44,102 nucleotides of DNA from Lentisphaerota bacterium (GTDB taxonomy: Bacteria > Verrucomicrobiota > Lentisphaeria > Victivallales > Victivallaceae): contig SUWL01000014.1 in the NCBI GenBank assembly GCA_015061495.1, positions 1 through 44,102 of the forward strand, given 5' to 3'. Under the pieces are notes generated by a model, which had not been told where the DNA came from, made no database searches, and saw nothing but the letters and a program-made list of their open reading frames with translations. This document shows, piece by piece, positions 16,828-24,702 of this stretch (its first letter is position 1; every line of letters starts with the position of its first letter). A program made the position numbers and the translations under genes.

Positions 16828-17946
16828 ATGAAAAAAACCGGTATCGGTATTGTCGGATGCGGCATGATCTCCCAAGCATATTTCAATGCCGCCAAACGTT
16901 TCCGCAACATCAAAGTCGTCGCCTGCTGTGATGTTTTCCCGGAAAAAGCCGCTGAAAAGGCGGAAGAATTCAACTGCCGGGCACTCTCTTATCAGGAGCT
17001 GCTCAATGACCCGGAAGTGGAAATCGTTCTCAATCTCACTCCGCCGCAGGCACACTGCCAGGTGTTGACCGACGCACTCAACGCCGGAAAACATGCCTAT
17101 ACAGAAAAACCATTCGGTATCGATGATGCCGAAGTCAATGCCGTTTGCGAACTGGCAGCCAAACTCGGCTTGCGTCTCGGTTGTGCGCCGGACACCTTCC
17201 TCGGCGGCGGCTTGCAAACTGCCCGCAAAGCCATAGACGACAACTGGATCGGCAAGATTTTAAGCGGCACTGCCATCGTTCAGGGCAGAGGTCCGGAAAA
17301 ATGGGGGCATGCACCATTTTTCTACGACAAAGGTGCCGGTCCGATGCTCGATCTGGGTCCCTATTATGTAACCGCTCTGGTTTCCCTGCTCGGTCCGGCA
17401 AAAAGTGTTACCGCAGTGACAGCCAAAGGTTCTGAATACCGCACTTTTGGCGAAACCGTCGCTCCGCAATATCAGGATAAATACCAGCCGTTTGACCGCT
17501 ATCCGGTCAATGTGGATACCCATCAGACCGGCATCATCGAATTTGAAAACGGTGCAGTGATCACCATGATCGCCAGTTTTGATGTCTTCCGCCACTGCCA
17601 TAACCCCATCGAACTTTACGGCAGTGAAGGTTCTCTGATCGTCCCTGACCCCAATACTTTCGGTGGAGAAGTCAAAGTTTTCCGCCGCGGCATGGATGGT
17701 TTTGAAAAACTCCCCCTGCCATTTATCTATCAGGAAAACAGCCGCAGTATCGGTATTGCGGATATGGCTAAAGCGATCAATGACCACCGTCCGCACCGTG
17801 CATCAGCAGAATTGGCGCGCCATGTCATTGAAATCATGTTTGCCTTTGAAAAGTCCGGAGCTTCCGGTAAAAAAGTTGCCATTAAAAGCCGCTGTGAACG
17901 TCCAGCTCCGCTCCCTTTGGGGCTGACTGACGGCGAACTTGACTGA
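16828..17946 (+). CDS. Gfo/Idh/MocA-family oxidoreductase
   Basis: 372 residues. The N-terminal Rossmann fold begins GIGIVGCGMISQAYF with the GxGxxS-type nucleotide loop. The YTEKPFGID segment contains the conserved EKP lysine, and HQTGIIEFENGAV lies in the C-terminal beta domain. Family members oxidise or reduce sugars or inositols with NAD(P). It forms an operon with the preceding isomerase under the AraC-type regulator. A GC-rich hairpin follows at 17980-18010. Confidence 0.92.
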   Translation: MKKTGIGIVGCGMISQAYFNAAKRFRNIKVVACCDVFPEKAAEKAEEFNCRALSYQELLNDPEVEIVLNLTPPQAHCQVLTDALNAGKHAYTEKPFGIDDAEVNAVCELAAKLGLRLGCAPDTFLGGGLQTARKAIDDNWIGKILSGTAIVQGRGPEKWGHAPFFYDKGAGPMLDLGPYYVTALVSLLGPAKSVTAVTAKGSEYRTFGETVAPQYQDKYQPFDRYPVNVDTHQTGIIEFENGAVITMIASFDVFRHCHNPIELYGSEGSLIVPDPNTFGGEVKVFRRGMDGFEKLPLPFIYQENSRSIGIADMAKAINDHRPHRASAELARHVIEIMFAFEKSGASGKKVAIKSRCERPAPLPLGLTDGELD

Positions 17947-17979
17947 AAACCGGCGGGATACCCCCTCTCTGAAAAACAT

Positions 17980-18010
17980 AACGGCGGCTGCAAACTTTGC
18001 AGCCGCCGTT
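17980..18010. terminator. Bidirectional hairpin between convergent genes
   Basis: A 15-bp perfect inverted repeat (AACGGCGGCTGCAAA and its complement) around a single base. It is followed by AAAATTTT on the plus side and by a TTATGTTTTTC tract on the minus side. It separates the oxidoreductase from the convergent C_GCAxxG_C_C-like gene. Confidence 0.7.
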
Positions 18011-18024
18011 AAAATTTTGATCGG

Positions 18025-18345
18025 TTATTTGCGGAAAAGCTCTACCAGTTCCGCCCCGGTACGCACACACTCCACGCAAGGATACGGGGGTGTGCCCGCT
18101 TTGATTTCCCGGCAGGATTCCGCTCCGGCGGCGGCACAAAACCGTTCGATAACGTCCGCATGCAGCTCTTGCGGAATCAGAAGCAAAGCAGCATGCAATG
18201 CGCCGCAACGCCCCTGTGGAGCTTTGCCGCCACCGCAACACTGCAATTCTGCAGCCAGCTGCTCTTCACCGGCTCCGGCGGCAACTGCCTGCGCACAATT
18301 GTGCATTTTGGGTACTGCGGTAAATAATTCAACTGCTTTACTCAT
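18025..18345 (-). CDS. C_GCAxxG_C_C-like cysteine-rich protein
   Basis: 106 residues from ATG 18345, supported by GGAGTGACT just upstream; the open frame extends further but without a start signal. The cysteines follow the C_GCAxxG_C_C pattern: HNCAQAV, CCGGGKAP--GRCGALHAAL, ESCREIKAG and YPCVECV. The family is thought to be redox-active, and its biochemical role is unclear. No signal peptide. It lies 13 bp after the beta-helix gene, so it is probably co-transcribed with it. Confidence 0.72.
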   Translation of the reverse strand: MSKAVELFTAVPKMHNCAQAVAAGAGEEQLAAELQCCGGGKAPQGRCGALHAALLLIPQELHADVIERFCAAAGAESCREIKAGTPPYPCVECVRTGAELVELFRK

Positions 18346-18358
18346 AGTCACTCCGCGA

Positions 18359-19669
18359 TTATTGCCAAAGATACTGGGCGCCATAACCTTTGACCGCACC
18401 GAAAAATTTGATCGCACTGTCAAACGGATACGGATTGGCAAACATGGACACTTTGGATGTGATCTTGCCCTGCTTATTCAATCCCCAGGCGGCACGGAAC
18501 TGATTGATCGGGGAATTTTCATCATAATCAACCTTTTCCGAATAAGTTGCATTAAGGAATGCCTGCAGATAATTCATATCCATAACGTTTTTGAACACAG
18601 CAGGATCGGCAAGTCCGATGTTGCCTTCCATGCTCTCCATACCGTCGGCATCAGCGACATCTTCAAAGCCGTCATCTTCGACTTTCAGGAACTGAATATT
18701 CGGGCTGATCGTGATCGCCACATCCGCCTTTTTGTTCATGAAGAAAATGTTGTTATCAAGCAGCACCTTTTTCTGCTTCGGATTGCCTTTGGTATTGTCA
18801 AACGCGGACATGCAAGTCAGCCCGAGGATGTTGTGATGGATATTGCTGACGACTCCGGCATTGGCACGGACACCGAATCCCATATCTTCAAAAGTTTTGG
18901 TTCTCGTCCAGGTAAAAAGCACCGTATTCATGGCAAATTCATAATTGACCATAAACGGCTTGCCATTGGTACTGCGCACTTCGGCACCAACCATGCGGCA
19001 GCCGACGAAAACATTGTTCAGAATCCGGACATTGCCCTGGAAATGCTGCACATTGACCGCATAATTACTGCTGTTGAGAAACAGGCAGTTCTGGATAACC
19101 AGTGTGCCACTGGTATTCGCATGGAGCAGATAACGGTCGATCGACGGATTGGGAGATTTGCCCTTGGCAGGAGGAATGGTCAACATGCCGTCCGCAAAAC
19201 CGGCTGGCTTACCCTCTACTGCATGGTAGTTATTCGCCAGAGTGTGATCAAAGATCAATCCGTCAATAAAAACTGAACTGCCCGGACCGGCATTGCGGGT
19301 ATCAATGGTCAAAGTGCCGAATACCGGTTTCGTAGCATTCTGCTTGTTGGTCGGACGCAAAAGCGTCTGGTATTTCACCGGATTACGCGCGGAAAAATCT
19401 GCTGAATAGCCGCCGATGATCGAAACCGGTTTATTCAAATTGATCCAGCCGCAGGACATTTTGCCATGATAAGTGCCTTCTGCGACATGGATAACATCTC
19501 CGGGACGGGCAATTTCGATCGCTTTCCAAATATTTTTCAGCGGAGCAGTCCGGGTTCCCGGATTCTTATTTTTTCCGCCTTTTTGAAGCACAAAAATATC
19601 GGCAGCCGAAATAGAAAACAGCACAGCGCCGAACAGCAGCATCAAACTTTTTTTCAACAGATTCATCAT
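18359..19669 (-). CDS. Secreted right-handed beta-helix protein
   Basis: 436 residues. The signal peptide MMNLLKKSLMLLFGAVLF ends at about Ile-Ser-Ala-Ala-Asp. The mature N-terminus (FVLQKGG-NPGTRTAPLKNIWKAIE, then ARPGDVIHVAEGTYHG) is the entry repeat of parallel beta-helix proteins (pectate-lyase/DUF1565 type). Asn-rich ladder segments follow, for example VIQNCLFLNSSNYAVNV and RILNNVFVGC. It probably binds or cleaves polysaccharide outside the cytoplasm, but no catalytic residues can be assigned. The start at 19669 has GGGTGTGAT upstream. It lies downstream of the lipoprotein triplet on the same strand. Confidence 0.82.
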   Translation of the reverse strand: MMNLLKKSLMLLFGAVLFSISAADIFVLQKGGKNKNPGTRTAPLKNIWKAIEIARPGDVIHVAEGTYHGKMSCGWINLNKPVSIIGGYSADFSARNPVKYQTLLRPTNKQNATKPVFGTLTIDTRNAGPGSSVFIDGLIFDHTLANNYHAVEGKPAGFADGMLTIPPAKGKSPNPSIDRYLLHANTSGTLVIQNCLFLNSSNYAVNVQHFQGNVRILNNVFVGCRMVGAEVRSTNGKPFMVNYEFAMNTVLFTWTRTKTFEDMGFGVRANAGVVSNIHHNILGLTCMSAFDNTKGNPKQKKVLLDNNIFFMNKKADVAITISPNIQFLKVEDDGFEDVADADGMESMEGNIGLADPAVFKNVMDMNYLQAFLNATYSEKVDYDENSPINQFRAAWGLNKQGKITSKVSMFANPYPFDSAIKFFGAVKGYGAQYLWQ

Positions 19670-19714
19670 ATCACACCCATATTCAAATATCAAATGACCG
19701 TTTTACAGAACACA

Positions 19715-19746
19715 ACACCCGCCGCATGCGGACACACGGCAGGTGT
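19715..19746 (-). terminator. Hairpin after the lipoprotein triplet (weak terminator)
   Basis: A 10-bp stem ACACCTGCCG/CGGCGGGTGT (one G-U) with a 12-nt loop on the minus strand. No T-run follows, so it may only attenuate read-through into the beta-helix gene or protect the 3' end. Confidence 0.4.
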
Positions 19747-19760
19747 ATGTGCAAATAAAA

Positions 19761-19946
19761 TTATTGACCGATCGGATTGATGACCAGACCATCACCGTAA
19801 ACGGCACTTTCAATGGAAAGACCGAAGAAGGTCTGATAGTAGACATTCTTGGAACGCGGTCCGGAGGTCGGAGTACGGGAAGATCCGCAACCACTGATCA
19901 CGACAGCCGCAAGAGCTGCAACGGCAAAAACGACGATTTTTTTCAT
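19761..19946 (-). CDS. Tiny lipoprotein, tandem copy A
   Basis: 61 residues: MKKIVVFAVAALAAVV, then the lipobox ISGC, giving a mature lipopeptide of about 42 residues that starts CGSSRTPTSGPRSKNV. The C-terminus (GLVINPIGQ) differs from copies B and C (GLIVNQK), and it has Tyr where they have Trp (NVYYQT versus NVWYQT). CAGGAGTGAAAA serves as ribosome-binding site. It is the last transcribed of three near-identical genes. The family is not recognised. The signal and lipobox predict an envelope location. Confidence 0.85.
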   Translation of the reverse strand: MKKIVVFAVAALAAVVISGCGSSRTPTSGPRSKNVYYQTFFGLSIESAVYGDGLVINPIGQ

Positions 19947-19984
19947 TTTTCACTCCTGATAATCGTTATTTGAAACCGGTAAAA

Positions 19985-20164
19985 TTACTTCTGATTGACG
20001 ATCAGACCATCACCGTAAACGGCACTTTCAATGGAAAGACCGAAGAAGGTCTGATACCAGACATTCCTGGAACGCGGTCCGGAGGTCGGAGTACGGGAAG
20101 ATCCGCAACCACTGATCACGACGGCGGCAAGAGCTGCTACAGCAAAAACGACGATTTTTTTCAT
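19985..20164 (-). CDS. Tiny lipoprotein, tandem copy B
   Basis: 59 residues and nearly identical to copy C. Signal MKKIVVFAVAALAAVVISGC, lipidated Cys20, then GSSRTPTSGPRSRNVWYQ and the shared FFGLSIESAVYGDG ending. Arg replaces Lys at residue 33 relative to the other two copies. CAGGAGTAAAAA precedes the ATG. The mature part is only 40 residues, with many Ser, Gly and aromatic residues and no Cys after the lipidated one. Confidence 0.85.
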   Translation of the reverse strand: MKKIVVFAVAALAAVVISGCGSSRTPTSGPRSRNVWYQTFFGLSIESAVYGDGLIVNQK

Positions 20165-20202
20165 TTTTTACTCCTGATAATCGTTATTTGAGACCGGTAA
20201 AA

Positions 20203-20382
20203 TTACTTCTGATTGACGATCAGACCATCACCGTAAACGGCACTTTCAATGGAAAGACCGAAGAAGGTCTGATACCAGACATTCTTGGAACGCGGTCCGG
20301 AGGTCGGAGTACGGGAAGATCCGCAACCGCTGATCACGACGGCAGCAAGGGCTGCGACAGCAAACAGAATAACTTTTTTCAT
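20203..20382 (-). CDS. Tiny lipoprotein, tandem copy C (promoter-proximal)
   Basis: 59 residues. The signal begins MKKVILFAVAALAAVVISGC, and the mature part starts GSSRTPTSGPRSKNVWYQ and ends GDGLIVNQK. The ribosome-binding site here is GAAAGGATC, different from copies A and B because this copy keeps the original leader. The strong promoter at 20442-20470 drives all three. The function is unknown. High expression and an envelope location (perhaps like Lpp-type small lipoproteins) are inferences. Confidence 0.85.
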   Translation of the reverse strand: MKKVILFAVAALAAVVISGCGSSRTPTSGPRSKNVWYQTFFGLSIESAVYGDGLIVNQK

Positions 20383-20394
20383 CTTTGATCCTTT

Positions 20395-20418
20395 CTATAT
20401 TTCAGGAGTTCTCACCAT
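20395..20418 (-). other. Possible leader mini-ORF before the lipoprotein array
   Basis: ATG with AGAGGAG 6 bases upstream, encoding MVRTPEI then TAG, 12 bases before the copy C start. The same stretch forms an imperfect hairpin (GGAGAACTCA at 20419-20428 against TGAGAACTCC at 20405-20414) that would hide this ribosome-binding site. Confidence 0.3.
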
Positions 20419-20441
20419 TGAGTTCTCCTCTCACACTTAAA

Positions 20442-20470
20442 AGTATACCATGTTTTTGGCAAAATGTCAA
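20442..20470 (-). promoter_or_regulatory. Strong promoter of the lipoprotein array
   Basis: Minus strand TTGACA (20465-20470), 17 bp, TATACT (20442-20447): among the closest to consensus in the window. Confidence 0.85.
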
Positions 20471-20609
20471 GAGGCATTTCACATATTTTTCAAAAAAAAC
20501 GAATATTTATATCTTGTAAAAATAAATGCGCATTCAGTTTGACTTGTGAGCGCAATTATTCGCAACAACGGCTTTGGGATGCAAATTCCACAAAATTTGG
20601 GACATCGAC

Positions 20610-20647
20610 AAAAAAAAATCACCTGCCGGATGAAATTTTCCGGCAGG
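20610..20647 (-). terminator. Terminator of the first SSS symporter gene
   Basis: Minus strand CCTGCCGGA / TCCGGCAGG perfect 9-bp stem with an 8-nt loop, then TGA and nine T. Confidence 0.9.
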
Positions 20648-20669
20648 CAACTGTTGCAAAACAAAGTTT

Positions 20670-22985
20670 TTATTCTTCAGACTGCGATTGTTCTTTTTCG
20701 ATTTCAGCAAAGCGTTTTGCATCTGAAATTGACACTCCGCCATCGACCTGTCCGTTATCCAGCGAATCGACCACCCGGGCTTTGAGATCCCGGAAAAGAC
20801 GGCGCATGTCAATAACTCCGCCAATGACAAACCAGAACGTTGTCACAAATGCCGCCACAGTCGGTACCAGCAAAATTGTCACATAGAAATAGTGTCCCCA
20901 CCACTCAAATTTCCACGGGGAAAATGCATTCCACAAAATCACCAGTACAAAACAGATGATGAACTTGTAAACAAAGGTGTAGAGAAACACACTCCAGGAA
21001 ATAACTTTATCACCGGTGGTAAATTCTTTGGTGATACCCAGCAGACTTTTACAGACATTGGAAAAACTCCATTGGAATTTTTCCGGTTTTTCTTCACTTT
21101 CGCTGTAAACGCCGCGATAAAGCATCCGGTCAAGATTGAACGGTCCTTTGTAAGTCACCCACGAGGCAACCAGATAGGTGATCAGACAGATGATCATGAT
21201 GATGAAGTTGATCTCCACCGAGTTGATGGGGAATTTGCTGGCGGACATCCGCCAGACGATCAACGGTTCAAAGGGTGAAGAGCAGCTTTCAAAAAACGCA
21301 GCGACACTCCCGACCATGCCCTGACTTTCCAGATAGGGATAGACCATATCCGCCCAGTTGCGCTGCAGAAAGATAAATCCGAGCGCCAGCACCATGCCGG
21401 TTATCAACGATGAAAACGCTCCGGTCGTGTTGCCGAACCGGCTGTAAAGACCAAAGAGCATCATCGGCCCTGCCCCCACCCACAATGAGGTCATGATCGA
21501 AACAAACATATTCACATAGTCCAGCTGCGCCATAAAAAATGAGGTAAAGAACCAGAATACTCCGCAACAGATCACCACGACCCGGATGATCAGTACATGC
21601 TTCTCCATGGAAACACCTTTTTTCATAAATGGCAGCACGCAATCCTGGGCGATCGTCTGCGCCGAACAGAATAGACGGGTATCATCCGTGGAAAGCATCA
21701 TCACCAGAATGAACAAGGCAAACAACCCGAGCAGTCCGGTCGGCAGCATATTTTTCAAAATCACCGGCAGCATCATCTGATGATAAAGAGTGTTGAACTC
21801 CTGATAGCGGGCTTCCCCATTGCTTACCCCGCTGCTGGTGAAGTGTTCATGCACAGCATTAAGATGCGGAGTATCTTCATTCACATCATGCGACAGCGGA
21901 GCATCTCTGCCGACCACATGATCCCGCGGCGGCATTTTTGCCAGTTCTTCATTGACCGTATCGCGCACTTCCGGAGCGTCATGACAAACTTCCGCAAGCA
22001 CCTTACTGCTCAAATCATCCCGGATAACTTTAGCTTTGCCGGCAAATGAGTTGTGATTCATCACCACCATCACCAGCAGTGCCAGCAGCAAATACAACAC
22101 GGCAGTAAACATATATCGCCAGGTACCCATGATATTTGCCATTTTCTGCTCATGGGGCGAACGGGCAGACATTTCACTGCAGGAGCCGATCCAGTTTGCC
22201 CGGTTGATAAAAGTCGAATAAATCGTCACCAGCAGTGCAAAGAGGTTGAAGTCACGCATCGCTTCCACATCGTAGGGATTGAGGAAACTCTGCCCATCCA
22301 CCCGGTCGCTCAATACCGGAACGACCATTTCGCTCCAGGAAAATTTGAAAATAATGAAAAATGCAAAAATGATCAGCATCGGATAGCAGATGAATCCCTG
22401 GATCGTATCCGTGACCAGCAGTGACAATGCTCCGCCAAGACAGCAAATAGTCACACAAAGCGTGACCATAATGAAAACCAGGATCATAAATGTCGGAATA
22501 TCCCGGCCGAAAAGATTTATATGCTGCGGCAAACCGATGTAATAGATCATGAAACGTGCCGCCAGAGCCGGACACATACAGTTGGCAAGCAATTCGGCGA
22601 CCGAACGCAATGCCGATGCGTAGATCCGCAATTTACGATTGTAACGGATCTCCAGAAACTGCCCCATACTCAAGCATTTGGTTTCCCGGAAACGGTAGAT
22701 CACGAAACCGGAAAGCGCAATAACCACCGTCAGCGGAGTCAATACATTGTTCCAGAAACTTACCGCAAAACCGGTTTTATAGTTGGCTTCAACATAGCCG
22801 ATCAAGGTCAATACCGCCAATCCCTGCGCCACATTACCCACTGAAATAACATATCTGCCGGCAACCCGTCCGGCTGCCAGATAATCGGATACCCCCCGGA
22901 CATAACGCCGGGAATAAAACCCCATATACACCACAAATATCATCGGGATCACCATGATCCCCCAATCCAATAAACTCATGCTCAA
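20670..22985 (-). CDS. Sodium:solute symporter (SSS family), long form
   Basis: 771 residues with about 14 hydrophobic segments. The N-terminal half has the SSS pattern: GVSDYLAAGRVAGRYVISVGN, then RFRETKCLSMGQFLEIRY, and a MLSTDD motif in the middle. An insertion of about 80 charged residues (around VIRDDLSSKVLAEVCHDAPE) and a C-terminal extension with extra membrane helices make it longer than PutP-type proteins. SSS proteins import sugars, vitamins, amino acids or acids with sodium; the substrate here is unknown. It is a paralogue of the symporter at 39295-41376. A palindromic operator overlaps its promoter. Confidence 0.9.
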   Translation of the reverse strand: MSMSLLDWGIMVIPMIFVVYMGFYSRRYVRGVSDYLAAGRVAGRYVISVGNVAQGLAVLTLIGYVEANYKTGFAVSFWNNVLTPLTVVIALSGFVIYRFRETKCLSMGQFLEIRYNRKLRIYASALRSVAELLANCMCPALAARFMIYYIGLPQHINLFGRDIPTFMILVFIMVTLCVTICCLGGALSLLVTDTIQGFICYPMLIIFAFFIIFKFSWSEMVVPVLSDRVDGQSFLNPYDVEAMRDFNLFALLVTIYSTFINRANWIGSCSEMSARSPHEQKMANIMGTWRYMFTAVLYLLLALLVMVVMNHNSFAGKAKVIRDDLSSKVLAEVCHDAPEVRDTVNEELAKMPPRDHVVGRDAPLSHDVNEDTPHLNAVHEHFTSSGVSNGEARYQEFNTLYHQMMLPVILKNMLPTGLLGLFALFILVMMLSTDDTRLFCSAQTIAQDCVLPFMKKGVSMEKHVLIIRVVVICCGVFWFFTSFFMAQLDYVNMFVSIMTSLWVGAGPMMLFGLYSRFGNTTGAFSSLITGMVLALGFIFLQRNWADMVYPYLESQGMVGSVAAFFESCSSPFEPLIVWRMSASKFPINSVEINFIIMIICLITYLVASWVTYKGPFNLDRMLYRGVYSESEEKPEKFQWSFSNVCKSLLGITKEFTTGDKVISWSVFLYTFVYKFIICFVLVILWNAFSPWKFEWWGHYFYVTILLVPTVAAFVTTFWFVIGGVIDMRRLFRDLKARVVDSLDNGQVDGGVSISDAKRFAEIEKEQSQSEE

Positions 22986-23042
22986 AAACTCCTTTCTTAA
23001 TTCGCTTCTGAATAAAACGGCGGCTGCTCTGTACTCAAAGTT

Positions 23043-23060
23043 TAGTAATACGTTTTACTA
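23043..23060. promoter_or_regulatory. Palindromic operator over the symporter start point
   Basis: TAGTAATACGTTTTACTA: 16 of 18 positions are symmetric. It overlaps the -10 box and the predicted +1 of the promoter at 23057-23085. Its form is similar to LacI/GalR-type repressor sites. Confidence 0.5.
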
Positions 23061-23085
23061 TACCACATCTTTGGAATAAAGTCAA
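23057..23085 (-). promoter_or_regulatory. Promoter of the first SSS symporter
   Basis: Minus strand TTGACT (23080-23085), 17 bp, TATAGT (23057-23062). The leader is about 65 nt and ends with AAAGGAG before the ATG. The rest of the 342-bp gap to 23327 is AT-rich; it holds an isolated TATAAT at 23135 and the plus-strand promoter at 23218. Confidence 0.78.
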
Positions 23086-23217
23086 ATAAAAATCATTGAA
23101 TAATATTACTTTTTTATTGCCTAAAAATACAGCATATAATACCGGACGGATAAAAACGGACTTTGCCGGACGGTGTAAAAAATAAAGAAAAATCAAACAC
23201 ATTTTTCCATTCAGCAC

Positions 23218-23245
23218 TTGAAAAATGCTCATTTTGAATTATACT
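23218..23245 (+). promoter_or_regulatory. Possible promoter of the unidentified ORF
   Basis: TTGAAA (23218-23223), 16 bp, TATACT (23240-23245). Confidence 0.45.
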
Positions 23246-23327
23246 GATTGGCAGAAGTATTTTTACAAATCAAATAAGGCAATTGCCGAAGTAATTCCAA
23301 TTGTCTTAAATAAAAAAAAGCGCAACC

Positions 23328-24044
23328 ATGTCCGGCTTCATAGATATAAACCGTCTGGATTACGTCGATCCGGAACAAATTTACCTGCCTGAAAAATTCA
23401 CCGAATTGCAGCGGCTGCACCGGACATTCCGTTATCAAGCAGTGGAATTTCTGATCAAAAACAGCCTGGAGAAATTTGACGCCCGCAATCAGCCGCCCTC
23501 GTTTCTGGCATTCAGGATATTTTTCCGCAACTTGTGGGAGTGGCACATCCCCGCTGTGGTCACGAAACTTATCAACGGGATAAAAACTCAACTGCCAATG
23601 GTTCCGTACTGTAAATGGGATTGCCTGTGGATATTGAAAACTGCCGTAAAATCCCGCTTTCCGGTATACTTTTGCGACCTGATCATCTTTTTGCCGGATG
23701 ATGGATATCTGCGGAACTTCCAGGAACAATTCTCCCGGAAGTTCCGTAATTCAAATTTTATTTCCACAGTAAAAGTATTCAAGTATCCGGATATCACCGC
23801 CGCCGATCTGGCAAAATTCTGTCTGCGTGGCAATACCTGCAAGATCCTGAAATGCGAATTCGCCCACAATATTTCCACCGGACTGCAAAACAGCAAGATC
23901 AACCTTACCGCAGTTTCAAACAAACGACCTCTCCCGGCGCAAGCAGACGGCTTTGCATTTCCGGATACTTCACGGATACATAATCCAGAAATCCGGACGG
24001 ATCTGCAAGATTGCCATCAAACATGTCGTAATGTGCCGGAATGA
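23328..24044 (+). CDS. Unidentified ORF, possibly a decaying gene fragment
   Basis: 238 codons. The codon choice (many CTG, ATC, GAT, ACC, AAA) is like real genes of this window, unlike the opposite-strand frames, so it has probably been coding. I recognise no family: soluble, aromatic-rich (FRNLWEWHIPAVVTK, FPVYFCDLIIFLPDDGYL), without signal or membrane segments. Two things look wrong. The ATG has no ribosome-binding site and an in-frame stop lies just upstream. The last 140 bases run antisense through the end of the MBL gene. A true product may end near residue 195, with the original 3' end lost. A candidate promoter lies at 23218-23245. Confidence 0.42.
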   Translation: MSGFIDINRLDYVDPEQIYLPEKFTELQRLHRTFRYQAVEFLIKNSLEKFDARNQPPSFLAFRIFFRNLWEWHIPAVVTKLINGIKTQLPMVPYCKWDCLWILKTAVKSRFPVYFCDLIIFLPDDGYLRNFQEQFSRKFRNSNFISTVKVFKYPDITAADLAKFCLRGNTCKILKCEFAHNISTGLQNSKINLTAVSNKRPLPAQADGFAFPDTSRIHNPEIRTDLQDCHQTCRNVPE

Positions 24045-24702
24045 CCATCCGCGTCCCGCTCCATCCGGCAAGATCTGCCGCTTCCTGCCAGGTCATGTTG
24101 CCGATGCAGTTATTGCGCAGCCTGACCGCATCTCTGCCATTGATCGGCAGCAGCATCAAATCCGGCGCCGGATCACTGACTTTACCCAGCAATCCATCGT
24201 AAACACAACAATCTCCGCTGTGATACACACTGCAAAATGGTGCAGAAACCACAAATCCCAAATAGGGATAAAGCCCGTCAGCACCTCTGTCCAGAAACTC
24301 ATGCGCCGCTGCCACTGCCCGGATCGTAATGCCGTGAAAACTCTTTGTTTCACCGTCATTCATCCCCCATATCCGGTCTGCAGGGATTTCAGTGACCGTC
24401 TTTTGTATCGCCCGCGGCAAAACAAATACCGCCCGGGGTGAAGCCGCCGCCATTGCCGCCAAAACCGGACGATCCAGATGGTCGCCATGATCATGACTGC
24501 AGCAGATGATGTCCATACTGCAAAATTCATCTGCCGCAATAAGCGGCGGGATCAACCGGTTGCCGTCCGCACTCAAATAGGGATCGAATGCGATCATCAC
24601 TCCGTTGATTTTCAACAGAAAACTGTGCTGTCCCAAGCGGCACAGACAAATTTCATCTGCCGCAGTTTCCCTGCCGGTAAATTCAGCAATAATCTTGTTC
24701 AT
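23905..24702 (-). CDS. MBL-fold metal-dependent hydrolase (UlaG-like)
   Basis: 265 residues of the metallo-beta-lactamase fold: CSHDHGDHLD carries the HxHxDH metal motif, YHSGDCCVYDG the later metal-binding Asp, and VIPAHYDMF the final His. It resembles the UlaG/L-ascorbate-6-phosphate lactonase type more than glyoxalase II. It is the third gene of a dehydrogenase > SDR > MBL operon, overlapping the SDR stop by 4 bases, which fits hydrolysis of a lactone or phosphosugar made by the two dehydrogenases. That role is an inference. Confidence 0.85.
   Translation of the reverse strand: MNKIIAEFTGRETAADEICLCRLGQHSFLLKINGVMIAFDPYLSADGNRLIPPLIAADEFCSMDIICCSHDHGDHLDRPVLAAMAAASPRAVFVLPRAIQKTVTEIPADRIWGMNDGETKSFHGITIRAVAAAHEFLDRGADGLYPYLGFVVSAPFCSVYHSGDCCVYDGLLGKVSDPAPDLMLLPINGRDAVRLRNNCIGNMTWQEAADLAGWSGTRMVIPAHYDMFDGNLADPSGFLDYVSVKYPEMQSRLLAPGEVVCLKLR

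Larger units (their letters stand above)
19761..20382 (-). repeat. Three tandem gene units, exact 218-bp period
   Basis: The starts of the three lipoprotein genes are at 19946, 20164 and 20382, exactly 218 bp apart each time. The intergenic 38 bp with its ribosome-binding site is also duplicated between A-B and B-C, whereas the region before copy C is unrelated. This indicates two rounds of unequal duplication with little later divergence. Confidence 0.95.

Noticed and set aside
23229-23729. 166-codon minus-strand ORF opposite the unidentified ORF
   Set aside because: Its codon use is unlike that of the neighbours, and the plus-strand frame is clearly better.
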